From Mortierella sp. BCC40632 (Eukaryota > Mortierellomycota > Mortierellomycetes > Mortierellales > Mortierellaceae): 64,000 bases of DNA. Every line of letters begins with the position of its first letter. Position 1 is the first letter of the stretch. The notes under the pieces are model-generated. The model was not told where the DNA came from and made no database searches. It saw nothing but the letters and a program-made list of their open reading frames with translations. Both the position numbers and the translations under genes were made by a program. Below are positions 30,220 through 40,900 of the stretch, in pieces. Where the stretch lies: NCBI GenBank assembly GCA_011634665.1, contig WAEK01000015.1, positions 98,501 through 162,500 of the forward strand, read 5' to 3'.

Positions 30220-30370
30220 TGCTGATGTGGTTGATGAGAACGATGCAATCATGCAAGCACCTGATATCATTTCTGGGTCGCTTAAGCCACATTTCTCACA
30301 AGCAATAAAAAAGGCTTCTGTCTTCCAACCTTGTCCTCTGACCCCATGCGCCATCGCAATCAGTTTCTTG
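30220..30370. promoter_or_regulatory. Shared divergent promoter region, MULE versus XPG-Fanzor
   Basis: About 150 bases separate the likely MULE start (minus) from the likely XPG-Fanzor ATG (plus). No TATA box is evident. Open frames extend through it on both strands, so starts further out are possible. It is listed because any transcription of the two genes must start here. Confidence 0.35.
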
Positions 30371-31519
30371 ATGGGAGTCATCGGACTATGGGGATTCATT
30401 CGAAGAAAGGGGTACCACAAAAAAAATCACTCACAGCCACCGCATCCACCATCGTCCGGAACTAAGATCAGAGTTGATCTTTTATCATCCTTTTATCCGA
30501 CAATTAACTATGCTTATTCCCATCATTACGATAATCCAGCCATTGCTCACAAGATCCTCGAAGAGACCATCACTCGGCTTGGTGGCAAGGACGATATTGT
30601 GGTTTACATCGACGGCGGACAAGCAAAGGAAAAAGAGGCTACTCAACTTCACCGAGCAGGGTTACGCCAAAAATCTCTTGATCGAGCTAACCATGCCCTT
30701 GATAACATCGAACAACGAGTATCAAGCAGAAAAACAGTTAAAAGCATCACATAAACAATGTCAGCAAATATTTGCGGAAGGCGTTCCATTGGCAAGAAAG
30801 TGATCGAAGAGGATTCTTTGACTACATGTTTGAGAACGGATGGGATGTAAGATGGTGTATCACGGAAGCTGATATCGAGATCGCCACAGATTGTCAACCT
30901 CAAGATATCGTCGTTTCAAAAGACAGCGATCTTCTTGTTTACCGTGCAGTTCGACAGCTTTGGCGACCAATGGGCTGTTGGAAGAGAGTATGGTACCAAG
31001 TTTACGACAAGTCGGCTGTCCTTGACTCGCTGGACTTTGATGACAATCAGCTTCTCGCTCTTGCAATTGTCAGTCATAACGATTACAGCAAAAATGTATT
31101 TTCACTTGGACTCGAATCCAATTACACAATTATCAGAGAACTTTTGGGCGAAGGTACTGTACTGGTTGCGATGAAATGAACGACTGCAACGGTATGTTCT
31201 TCCGATTGTTTTTTTTTATCTAACTTTCTTTTCCTCACAGACGTTGAGAAAATAGTACGGGAGTACTTGTTACACGATCGCGTTCAGTCCAAGAATATCA
31301 GCAAAGAAGATTTTGCAATTTCAACCCGGGTTTTCGCAACCCTCAAGCAGACGTCCGTTACCGCTACCAGTCCATTCAGCGAATGCGACAAGGATGTCGG
31401 TGTCCTCCGCAAAACGCCTGTCAGACATCATCAAGAACCAGAGAGAGCAGCGGAGAGCAGACTATTTGGCTCGGAAAGAGAGAAGAAGGTGGGGTTAACA
31501 CCTATTCCTTTTGGTTTGT

Positions 31520-31555
<36 letters not shown>

Positions 31556-34406
31556 CATGTTAATCAATCTCTTGTACATACGATACATCGATAGGAGTTT
31601 GCTCGAAAATCAAGAGCCAGTGGCTACGATTAAGCATCGACCCTTCTTTACCAATGACAGACAAGGTCGAAAGAGATATTCTTACAAACAACGAAATGAA
31701 GCGACTAAGAGGTACGATCCACCAGACAAGCTGCTTCAATACCAGTGGAAACCTCACAGGGAAAATGCCGGTGCAGCCACGCAACTGGAGGGTAATACCA
31801 GTTCAACCATGCAACCGGGGGGGGATGCCAGTTCGAACACGCAACCGGGAGGAAATGTCAGTTCAACCACGCAACCGGTACCTGCGAAGAAGATACCAAA
31901 GATCCGAAACAAGATAAAAAACGCTAGTAAAAAAAAACTGTTGCAGGAGATGGAATGGGAGCACCCCACGGTTTCCCTCGATATGGGCTCCCTCAAGACC
32001 AATGTTGAAAAGGCTGTCCCAGATCAAACACTTGCGAGCCAAGTTGTTTCATGTATCCAGAAAGCCGTCCGGGAAGCTTCTCGTGTCAAACGCCGATGCG
32101 AAGAACTCCTTGGCCAATATCTCGATGTGATAGTGTTAGCTGATGGTGACATCTGTAATGAAGACCAAGCGTTCTTAGACTATCTTTGTCCTCACGAGGA
32201 TGAAGACGAAAGCACCGGCGCAAGCGACGCGATTTGTGTGGAAGACTGCCCCGCAGACAAGGACAAAACAGGCGCGTTTATCCACTCACTTATGACTTAT
32301 CTGTACAGCGGGAATCTCTCGACCAAGAAAAGCGGAACCGGTGCAGTAGTCAACAAGTTTATCAAGCGTCTACAAACTCTAGGCTTGTTACCTGAACCAG
32401 ACGCGAAGGACTTTCTCAATCCACCAAACAAAAAGACTTTACTCCGTCGTCACTTTGAGAGATCGGTAGCCAAGCAACTCGCAACTGCATTGAAGAAACA
32501 CTGGCGGCAAGGCTGCCGAAAGCTCTCAGAAGAGGTTAGTAATCTTCGATATGACATCAATAATCAATAACTAGCCTGCCGAACCACTGACTCATACTTT
32601 TGTCATCAAAAATTAGCTATGCCGGCAAAGAGGACAAGGACGATGGCCCATCGTGTTTAATTTCGATATGGGAATGCGGAAGCACGTCCCGGTCTTCGAG
32701 TCATTCGCGTGGTTTAACAGCCTCGTCGCCCGCCCGTGGCGAACAATCTCATTGTCACCTTTCGCAGATGGCTTTATGAATTTTACGGAGTACGAGGTGG
32801 GACAGTTTCTATCAAAGGTACCCGAGTTACAAGCACACCTAAAGGGGATAATGGATGGTACCGAGGAGAGCGAGTTTACACAAATAGCACTTGTCCGCGA
32901 TTGGCTACCTGGACAGGAACCCGGCAGCCTAATTAAGCACCTTATCTTGGATACCTCAGTGGAGGGACTCACCTCAAGACAGAAGGGAAAGGCAGGGTTA
33001 AAGGCATTGGTCCGGCACTTCACATTTCAACAGACCGAAGACCATATCAACGAACTCAGGGATCCCTCGTTTGACCCACGAGAGTACAATGAGAAAGGAT
33101 ACGTGTTACGAGGCTCCATTCAGACGAATGGGAGCTTGCTTCGGCTGCTTGCTTTTCAAGATACGAGAGCTCAATTCAGTTCGCTTCAAGAGATACAGTG
33201 CAGCTCGCATGCCCAGTCGTATCACGTCGGATACCGGAGGAACTGACGGATTCTTGAAAGAAATACGAAATGTCGCAAGCTCTGTTCAGGATGTTCGTGA
33301 ACTTTGGGATTGTTCGCAAGACGAAACCAAGGACGTTTCATATCTCGGTATCGACCTAGGCGTGACCTGCGTTGTTGGGGCATGTGCCATTCTACCCGAC
33401 GGCAATAACCCCAAAAGCAGAAAAAGGAAGAATCGAGGCAAGAGAAAACGAGGAGGAAAAAGAACGAGGATGTAGAGGTGGCAAAAACAGACACGGCAAA
33501 ACGATCAATATGGATGTAGAAGAAAACGGACAAGAGATGGATAAGGATCGAGCTAGGTTTATCAACCTGGTTGTCAAACAAAAGGCAACTTACCAACCAT
33601 TATTCAAATTCAGGCGATGGCTTGAAGAAAAAAAAACAACGCAAAACAATACCGGACCAGGATGGGCATGGCCCCAGGTCCATCAAAGATGTGGAATCTT
33701 TACTTCCGGCGCGACGTGGCAAGGACTGTAGCATGTCTTCCTATTTCGATCAAGTAGCCAATTATTGGCAATACCTCGACAGTTTCTATAATGGTCACGA
33801 CCAAACATTCAATCGAATGAGGCGCTGTCTAAAACGAGAAATGGATACCGAGTACAGACTGATCACGGACAGCTTACTACGTATGGTCGGCGGTAACATT
33901 GGCGCGAGGCGCGACAAATCCGACAAAGTGATAATTGGAATCGGTCTCGGGGAATTTTCCTCAACATCTGGACTATCCTCGAGACACAGTTCATTCCTTG
34001 ACTACTTCACTCGGAAGGTATGCACCAATCACGTTTACAATCAACTGGCCTGTCTCCTACACTGTACTGACAGTCTTCATTGGTACTTTGTGCATAGGCA
34101 AGGTCTCTCGGTTATGTAGTTGTCGGAGTGAATGAATTTTATTCATCAAAAATGTCCAAGGTGCCAAAACTTTTGGCACAAACAATCTCTATCCGGAGAC
34201 TTTACTGCCAGAAGTGTCAATGGTTCCAGCACCGAGACCTGATTGCAGGCGAGAACATTGCAAGAGTCCTCAAAGGGTTTATCGAAACTCAAGAAAGGCC
34301 CGAATATCTCCAACCGACGGATATCAACGGCGTTGCTTTATGGAAGCGGCCAAGTCAGCCGCCGTGTCACAAGCGGAAGTGGCAAGAGATAGAAGGGGAA
34401 CATTAG
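30371..34406 (+). CDS. XPG/FEN1-like nuclease fused to Fanzor RuvC nuclease, copy 2
   Basis: Exons 30371-31153, 31241-31488, 31595-32534, 32617-34017 and 34098-34406, about 1230 codons. The start MGVIGLWGFIRRKGY has the MGIxGL form of XPG-family proteins. XPG part: RVDLLSSFY, YIDGGQAKEKEAT, then ITEADIEIATDCQPQDIVVS with KDSDLL, supplying the acidic residues of the FEN1/XPG active site. The Fanzor part matches copy 1 throughout: EWEHPTVSLDMGSLK, KGYVLRGSIQTNG, RuvC I VSYLGIDLGVTCVVG, KVIIGIGLGEF (here with a Glu), NEFYSSK, LYCQKC and RuvC III HRDLIAGEN. Exon 2 carries both the XPG tail and the Fanzor beginning, so the two are one gene. Frame changes occur near 30736, 31386, 33158, 33463, 33632, 34152 and 34185, mostly in A or T runs; they may be sequencing indels or decay. 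Confidence 0.78.
31525..31556. repeat. Long poly(A) in intron 2 of XPG-Fanzor copy 2
   Basis: About 30 A residues between the donor at 31489 and the acceptor CATCGATAG ending at 31594. The homologous intron of copy 1 (24022-24133) has no such tract, so the tract is a later expansion. Confidence 0.85.
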
Positions 34407-34477
34407 CTTAGGTCTCATAGCATTTTTTTGGTGTGTTGCACACACACAGAAGCATTTCGCTTCACTCAGATCGGCAT

Positions 34478-34540
34478 GCAATCGCGGCTGAAAATACGGT
34501 GACGTAATTTCAGCCGCCGATGCGTGGCTTTCTAGTCCGA
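34478..34540 (+). ncRNA. Candidate guide-RNA (omega/fRNA) 3' scaffold, copy 2
   Basis: An imperfect hairpin of about 18 bp: 34485-34493 (CGGCTGAAA) pairs with 34508-34516 (TTTCAGCCG), TAC/GTA adds three pairs around the loop GGTGAC, and 34478-34484 pairs with 34517-34523 across single-base bulges. The loop and 3' side (34497-34540) are the part shared with copy 1. It starts 72 nt after the Fanzor stop. By analogy with known Fanzors a guide would begin near 34541. No transcript evidence is available. Confidence 0.5.
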
Positions 34541-35326
34541 CCGATGCAGTCCTTTACTCTCTCCATCACCCTTTCTCTTGAGATCATCCACTCTGTTTAT
34601 CGCCCCATTCTCTCCCTTCCTACTTACACATCTCTCTCTATCCATCTTTATCTCACTCTATCAGCGATTCTCTCTATCTTACCTCCACATCAGTACTCAC
34701 TCCCTTTCCTGTCATCACTTTTGGTCTCTACTTTTGATACAAATCTCCATCATCTTGATCATCTTGAGGCGTGCTGTTGTTATCCATCAGATGTAAGTCA
34801 TCAATACTTGGATGGTGTGTAAGTGCAATGTTGTTTCGTGAATTGAGACTATTTCAGTTCTTCATAGTTATACATGGGTATAATCATGCTGTGATTAGTG
34901 GCACGCTTTCTTAGTTCCAGCAGATATACTTCTGGGCTCTGCCGAGCGGAAAGTGGCTGCAGTAGCGAAGATCTTTGAAATGGCTGGGCATAAACATGCT
35001 GTGAAAAGTGACACGCTTCTCTAGTTCCAGCAGATATACTTCTGGGCTCTGCCGAGCAGGAAGTGGTCGCAGCAGCGCTCAGGTCTCTTATCGAAATACT
35101 TTTTTATGTGATTGCAATCGTCTTCCTCAGGTTTACGTTTTTCGATTCGCTCCCGTATGCGATCTCAACTGTTTGGGCGTTATTTCGTATGTGTGTAACG
35201 CAACAGGGAGAGCGAAAAAACGAAAGCGATAAACTGTCGCTTTCAAACCTGAGGAAGACGAATGGTTTTTATTTTCATCTAACTTTATTGCTGAGTCTTT
35301 ATCACATTTGTGGACTTGGAGTCTAG
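34541..35326. other. Intergenic region with direct repeats and an inverted repeat
   Basis: Starts with C/T-rich sequence (34550-34790). A unit of about 92 bases occurs twice with a 110-base period (34876-34967 and 34986-35077), sharing the block from TAGTTCCAGC to TCTGCCGAGC. Further on, 35119-35134 and 35245-35260 are a perfect 16-bp inverted repeat (CGTCTTCCTCAGGTTT) with a small hairpin (GAAAGCGA/TCGCTTTC) at 35222-35244. No gene is seen. It may be promoter of the following gene. Confidence 0.65.
35119..35260. repeat. 142-bp inverted-repeat element (MITE-like)
   Basis: Perfect 16-bp terminal inverted repeats enclose 110 bases ending in a perfect 8-bp-stem hairpin. Flanks give only a partial match (CAAT/CATT after inversion), so no clear target duplication. 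It could be a small non-autonomous transposon or a structured regulatory site. Confidence 0.4.
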
Positions 35327-36076
35327 ATGTCATCAGTACCTCAGTCGCACCTGCAATGGCTTAAGTGCAGAGTCGATGGTCAAGAGCATGCCACCTTCGA
35401 GAAATTTGTCGCTCGATTCGAATTGACCGATCAACCGTCAGCGACACACGCGTACCAACGGCTCATTGCTTTCCCAGAAATCCGTAAGAGCAGAAGAAAA
35501 CATCTTCAGGATTCGTTTGACCTTTTTCGCAAGAATAGAGAAAAGCAGTTTTGGGCAAACGCGCAGTGGAAGTCAGTACGGAAGTTGTAGCCAATCGCGC
35601 CTTGGTGTCTGTGCAGGAGTTTGGCCAAGTTCAGTCCCAAGCCGTTCTTGAGTCGACCACGCGTGATTTACTAACGCGACGCCAAAAAGAAGTCGATTTC
35701 GAAGGTAAGCTGTTTTTGTTTAAATCTTCAATTATTAGTTCTCTCAGTGGCTTAGTGCACAGTTTACTTTGTAATAGAGGAGACCTCCTCAGCAATCACG
35801 CATCCGACAGAATCGATTCTCTCAACCAAGGACGGAACCGAACAATCGACTTTGAGTGGCTCCAAAGTCCCCCCCCCCCACTTGGAAGCGATCCGGATCT
35901 CAACAGAAAAGGAAGGCGTCAATATTTTCGGTGGACCTCAAGGACCCATCTTTTGCAGCACCTGGTGTCTTGCCGGACAACCCTGTTTATGGGGATTTCG
36001 ACAGATTGAGAGAGAGTTGCAAGGCCGCAGCGAACATGGGATCGCTTGATTTTGCTACCCAAAAGGCAGAAGCTCT
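35327..36076 (+). CDS. Host gene, 5' exons, interrupted by a DIRS element in an intron
   Basis: Exons 35327-35704 and 35778-36076; the gene continues at 46505 beyond the DIRS insertion. The ATG at 35327 opens a soluble, helical protein without recognisable domain (HLQWLKCRVDGQEHATFEKF). The frame changes once near 35545 (a TTTTGGG run) and again at a run of about eleven C at 35869-35879. The donor CT|GTAAGTT at 36077 is good and its phase (2) matches the acceptor at 46504. The family seems mobile-region associated but I cannot name it. Confidence 0.6.
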
Positions 36077-36148
36077 GTAAGTTATTTTGGTCTTGCGATT
36101 GTATTATGCAGGACTAAGACGACAAAGGAAGTCTTATGTCCATTATCC

Positions 36149-36276
36149 GAGCCAGCGACCCCTTTACTGTGTAATCCTTCTTTCATTTATTTCCACTCGA
36201 GATACAGATAAAATAAAGAAAATACTAGCTAGATAACCCTCTCTCCTTGGCTGACTCTGAACCCCATCTTTCTTTC
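36149..36276 (-). repeat. DIRS 3' inverted terminal repeat (left)
   Basis: 128 bases identical, as inverse complement, to 46317-46444. It is followed outward (36108-36148) by a terminal extension that ends at GCAGG. Confidence 0.9.
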
Positions 36277-36315
36277 GCGAGTATGGTGAACAGATAAAAG
36301 GGAGGAGAGGGTGGG

Positions 36316-36415
36316 ACAGTAAAGGGGTCGCTGGCTCGGATAATGGACATAAGACTTCCCTTTGTCGTCTTAGTCCTGCATTATCCTTCATAGAGCCAGC
36401 GACCCCTTTACTGTG
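36316..36415 (-). repeat. DIRS internal complementary region
   Basis: Two adjoining blocks complementary to the two outer ends of the element, meeting at GTCCTGC|ATTATCC (36379/36380). This lets the ends be templated across the circle junction. Confidence 0.88.
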
Positions 36416-36427
36416 CATTCAGAGTAA

Positions 36428-36861
36428 TCAGCCCAATACCATTTTCGTAAAGTTTGATTTCGTCTTGCTTGACATACGATAAAACTTGGAGAACATCGCT
36501 GAAGAAGACCAATTGCCTTGAGTGACAATGTCGTTGATGTCAGCTCCTTTCCTTGCCGCTTGTGTAGATCCTGCGGCTCTGGCCTTTGGTACCCTTGCTC
36601 CTGGTGGTAATTGTAGCTTTGACATGACCGCCTTGATGTGTTTTCCGATGCGCTGTGCTGAAACACCCATCTCGTGATACTTGACGTGTCGTACCAGTGG
36701 ATTGTACATTAAGGAGGGCTGGGTCGGATGCGGAACTGATAGGCGGTCCTTTGTGAACCGTGACACATAAGCCTTGAACGTCTTGACTGGACAAAGGGCG
36801 GGATCCGATTGCAGCGCTTTAAGGATCACATATTTGTTTTTGTGAATTCCGTTTGACTTTT
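36428..36861 (-). pseudogene. DIRS tyrosine recombinase, C-terminal part split off by gypsy insertion
   Basis: Encodes the catalytic half of a tyrosine recombinase: a VPKARAAGSTQAARKGADIN stretch and GNWSSSAMFSKFYRMSS with the nucleophilic Tyr. The N-terminal half lies at 42896-43478, across the gypsy insertion, and the frame continues directly once the insert and one copy of the 5-bp duplication are ignored. Confidence 0.88.
36857..36861. repeat. Target-site duplication of the gypsy element (left copy)
   Basis: CTTTT at 36857-36861 directly outside the left LTR, matched by CTTTT at 42896-42900 outside the right LTR. Confidence 0.85.
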
Positions 36862-36935
36862 TATAACAGGAACGATGGTTGAGAATGAACTGCCGTTTAT
36901 TAGAGGGTGGTGAGAGGTATTTATATACTGCTGCA
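36862..36935 (-). repeat. gypsy 3' LTR (74 bp)
   Basis: Identical to 42822-42895. In sense it starts TGCAGC and contains a TATA-like TATATAAATA and an AATAAA within CTAATAAACGG, so promoter and polyadenylation signals are packed into 74 bases. Confidence 0.9.
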
Positions 36936-37194
36936 CCTTCCCATTTAAAAAAAAAAATTATCTAATTACTACGGCTCTGGGGAGGGTTCTCTGGTTGTTG
37001 GTTAGGTGGGGGCGCGTGAGAAGTATGGTCCGCTTCTCTCACGAAGAGTTCCCTGAACAGGGGAGGTGTTGGCCATGTATGCCTCCACGTGTTTGTCCAA
37101 AAGTTCGCGTTGCTGATCCTTGCATGTCGTCGAGCGGTCTTTGCGAACTCTTTTTGTATCCACCTGTTCCGGAAAATACATCAGCGCAAGGTCG

Positions 37195-37767
37195 TTATAC
37201 TCTGCTCTCCTTTTTTGCTTTTTGCTGCATTTCTCGAGAGAACACCCCAGCCTTGTCCAAGTCAGTGTCGCAAGTCTTTTCGAACCTCATAGCCATGGCT
37301 CTTGAGAATGTTAACTCATCCTCGATGGCGAGCATCAACCTTTCGAAAGACAACGGTTTGCGCATATGTCGTGTGTCCCTCAAGTAATTCCATTGTCTCT
37401 CCTCTGCCGACAGTGCCGAGTCGCCTTGCCCCAGTCGTTGGTGCGGTTGTTGCGGGGTCGGCTGCTGTGGCCTGGTCTGTGCCTGCGCTGGCACTGAGGA
37501 GGAGGGTGGTTTGGTCGTCCTTGAGGGTGGAAGGGAGGGCGTCATTGGGACAGGGGAGGGGGGAGTCGTTGGGGGGGGGGGGCAGGTGTCTTTGGGACGG
37601 GGGGCAGGCGTCTTTGGGACGGGGGGCAGGTGTCTTTGGGACGGGGGGTAGCTGTCTTTGGGGAGGGGGGCGGCCATTGTGTGTGTGTGTGTGTGTTTTG
37701 GTGGTGGTGAGGGTGGTGAGGTTGATGAGGAGAGAAGAGAGAGAGGTTTGTCGATTTCAGCATCCAT
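37195..37767 (-). CDS. Extra proline-rich ORF downstream of gypsy pol
   Basis: 190 aa in the same sense as gag-pol, between the pol stop and the 3' LTR. The first 100 residues are Pro/Thr-rich with short tandem repeats of the PKTPAPRPKDTCPP kind, encoded by G-rich 20-22 base repeats at about 37575-37655 and a (TG)n run at about 37679-37694. The second half (SAEERQWNYLRDTRHMRKPL ... KAKKESRV) is charged and helical. No signal peptide, membrane helix or known domain is visible, so it is not obviously env-like. It could be a captured host fragment. Confidence 0.45.
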   Translation of the reverse strand: MDAEIDKPLSLLSSSTSPPSPPPKHTHTHTMAAPLPKDSYPPSQRHLPPVPKTPAPRPKDTCPPPPTTPPSPVPMTPSLPPSRTTKPPSSSVPAQAQTRPQQPTPQQPHQRLGQGDSALSAEERQWNYLRDTRHMRKPLSFERLMLAIEDELTFSRAMAMRFEKTCDTDLDKAGVFSREMQQKAKKESRV

Positions 37768-37853
37768 CTATAATTTATACATCTGGTCCTGGCATCCTGA
37801 TGACATGTCGATTTCTGATTGGATGCCAGGTTCATCACATGATGCCAGCATGA

Positions 37854-37854
<1 letters not shown>

Positions 37855-37901
<47 letters not shown>
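37855..37901. repeat. Poly(T) tract (poly(A) in gypsy sense) abutting the pol stop
   Basis: About 46 T residues on the plus strand. In element sense the pol stop codon TAA merges into an A run, as seen for the ceramidase stop at 8527. Confidence 0.9.
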
Positions 37902-37904
<3 letters not shown>

Positions 37905-40900
37905 GTCCAATCCATGTTCTTCCTTGTATCTGTCGACAGTCTCCTTGCAGTGGTCGAGGTTGCGGGCCGGTTCCCATGTTGCGTCCTCGTTGTTGTATCC
38001 TTTCCATAAGACGAGAAACTGGTGTTGTCTACGGTACAAGCGGTAGTTGAGAATTCTCTCTACCTCATATTCCTCCTCGCCGTCGATCAACTCAGGGTCT
38101 GGACGAGGTGGGGCTCGCTGTCCAAGTTCTTCGGGTGACTCGTGGTAGTGTCGGAACCTGTCCACGTGGAAAACATCATGGATCTTGTAAGTCGGCGGCA
38201 ACTCAAGACGGAAGGTAACGGGGGAGTGTTGTTCGATGATAGTGAAAGGTCCAATAAATCGAGCAAGTAGCTTCTGAGCTCTGGTCTTAACTCCTCTGTC
38301 CTTGGGCAAGGTGATATTTTCAGCGTTCAGCATAACCTTGTCTCCTACTTTGAAATCATGGTCGCGTCGTCTATGGTCGGAGTTCCACACTTTGTCTTTC
38401 TTGAGCGAGGCGAATGTTCTCCTGTGTCGTCTTCAATACGTGCTGTTGCTCCTTGACAAAGTCTTCCACGCTTGGCACTGATGATGTTGGTGGTTGTAGC
38501 AGTGCGGTTGGAACACGTGGGTGGAAACCGTAGTTCATGAAGAAAGGAGAGAAGCCTGTAGTGGGGTTACAGAGAGTTGTTGTAAGCAAACTCGGCTGCC
38601 GGTAATAAAACGTCCCAGTTGGTCTGCTTGTCGTCCGCGTAAGCCCTTAGTACAGATGTAAGGGTCTGGATAGCCCGTTCGGATTGACCATCCGTCTGCG
38701 GGTGGAAAGCGGTCGACAATGCTAATTTAACATCCATGAGGCGGTGAAGTTCCTGCCAAAAGTTACTCGTAAACTTGCTGTCGCGGTCTGAGATGATCCT
38801 GCGAGGCATGCCATGTAGTCGGAAGATATTATTAAAAAATATACGGGCGACGTCTGATGCTGTGTCTGTGGTCCTGGAAGGGGCGAAGTGAACTTGTTTA
38901 GAGAGTTTGTCCACAAACACCGTGATCGCGTCAAATCCTTGGTCCGTCTTTGGCAAATGAACCGCGAAATCCATAGTCACTGTATCCCAGCGCTGTTCGG
39001 GGGTTTCGTGTGGATGGAGCAAGCCGGCTGGCCTTTGTCGACTGGGTTTGGATCTTTGACAGCTTTCGCAAGATTCAACATAACGCCTGGTATCATTGGC
39101 TATTCGAGGCCAGTAGAAAGAGCGTCGGAGGGCATCGTAAGTCTTGTCGAACCCGAGGTGGCCGGCAATAGCAGAGTCATGGGCATCATGGAGAAGGTCA
39201 AGGCGGATGTCGGCTTTGCTAGGGATGCAGATCAGATAAACGCCCTTGTGTTCAATACATAACAGTCCCTTGTACAAGGCATAATTTTTTGGGCAACTTC
39301 CTTCTAAGCAGCTTGCATAGATTGGGCCCAGACGGGGGTCTTCTGAGTACCCATCTATTAGACGTTGTCTCACACTTGGTTCCATTGAGATTTCCAGGTT
39401 GTTTATCGTCTTCGGCTCCTCCTCCTGGTGGTCGGGGCGGCGTGAGAGGGCGTCTGCGATGATGTTTTCTTTTCCAGGTTTGTGTTTTACTTCGAAATCA
39501 TAATCCTGTAGTAGTTCCATCCACCGCGCCTGGCGTCCAGTGAGTTTGGGTTGTGTCAAGAAGTGTTTCAAGGTATCGTGGTCGGTGTAGACTGTGAACT
39601 TGGTGCCATCTAGGTAGTACCTCCAAGTCCTGAGGGCGTGCACGATCGCAAGCAGCTCCTGCTCATGAGTTCTGTAATTGCGTTCGGCACTGTTCAATTT
39701 CCGTGAGGTGAATGCGACAGGTCGGGTCACACCTTGTCTATCCGTTTGGGCGAGATATCCACCTAGTGCAAATCCAGAGGCATCCGCTCCCACAATAGTC
39801 GTCAGTGTAGGGTCGAATATTCGTCGTATGGGGGCAGATGTGATGGCCTTCTTGAGTCTCATAAAAGCCTTTTTCATGTTCATCCTCCCAGCAGAAGGAT
39901 GTCTTGTTTCCTAGGAGGTTGGTCAATGGAAGGGCGATCTCGGCAAAGTCCTTGACACCTTGATGACAATATTGTGCGAGTCCTACAAACTGTTGGACGT
40001 CTTTTTTGCTTGGAAGGGCGGGGCCACTCCTGGATGGCTTTGATGTGAACAGCACTGATTTGTATTCCTTCTTCCGTGATCGTGTGGCCAAGGAACTCTG
40101 TTTGTTTCTGCATGAATGAGCATTTGCTCAGTTTTGCATAGAGTTGATTTTTTTCTTAATAACGCCAGCACCTCTCGAATGTGTTGAAGATGCTCCTCTT
40201 TTGTCCTGGAGTAGATGAGTAAGTCGTCAAGATATGAAATGACACTTTTGTCGAGAACAGGGTGAAGAACATTTCTCATCATGGCAGAGAACGAGGCAGG
40301 AGCATTAGTCAGACCGAAGGGGATCACGTTCCATTCAAAATGACCATATCGACAACGGAAGGCAGTTTTGTGAGTGTGTGGTTCGAATATCCTTTGTTGG
40401 TGATAACCTGAGAGGAGATCCAGTTTCGAGAAATATCGTGCTCCTTGAAGGCGGTCGATAAGCTCATCGATCCTTGGTAGAGGGTGTCTGTTCTTCTTGG
40501 TGATCTGATTCAGTCCTCGATAGTCGACACACATACGTAGTGTGCCCTCTTTTTTCCGAACAAAAGTACAGGGTGAGCCGAATGGTGAGGTGCTAGGTTT
40601 GATGAAACCCTTTTTTCTAGAAGATCGTCCAGTTGCTTCCTGAGCTCATCTAGTTCGGCAATGGACAATCGGATGACTGGTCGAACGGGAGGGTCAGCCA
40701 TTGGATCAGTCTCTATCTTCATGGCGTCCCCTCGGTCAGGTGGGAGTCCCGAGGGAAGGGATGTTGGAAAGACATCGGCAAACTCGTTTTGGATGATTGC
40801 TGCAACCTCAGGGGAGAGATCGGAGGGGTTGTTTGACCCATGGATCGGTTGTAGGTTTGCAATAAATAATTCACTACCCGGAAGAGCGACGATATTGCAG

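Noticed and set aside
30194..30370. Upstream extension of the XPG-Fanzor frame before ATG 30371
   Set aside because: This stretch is antisense to MULE-like coding sequence and lacks XPG features; the MGVIGLW start fits the family.
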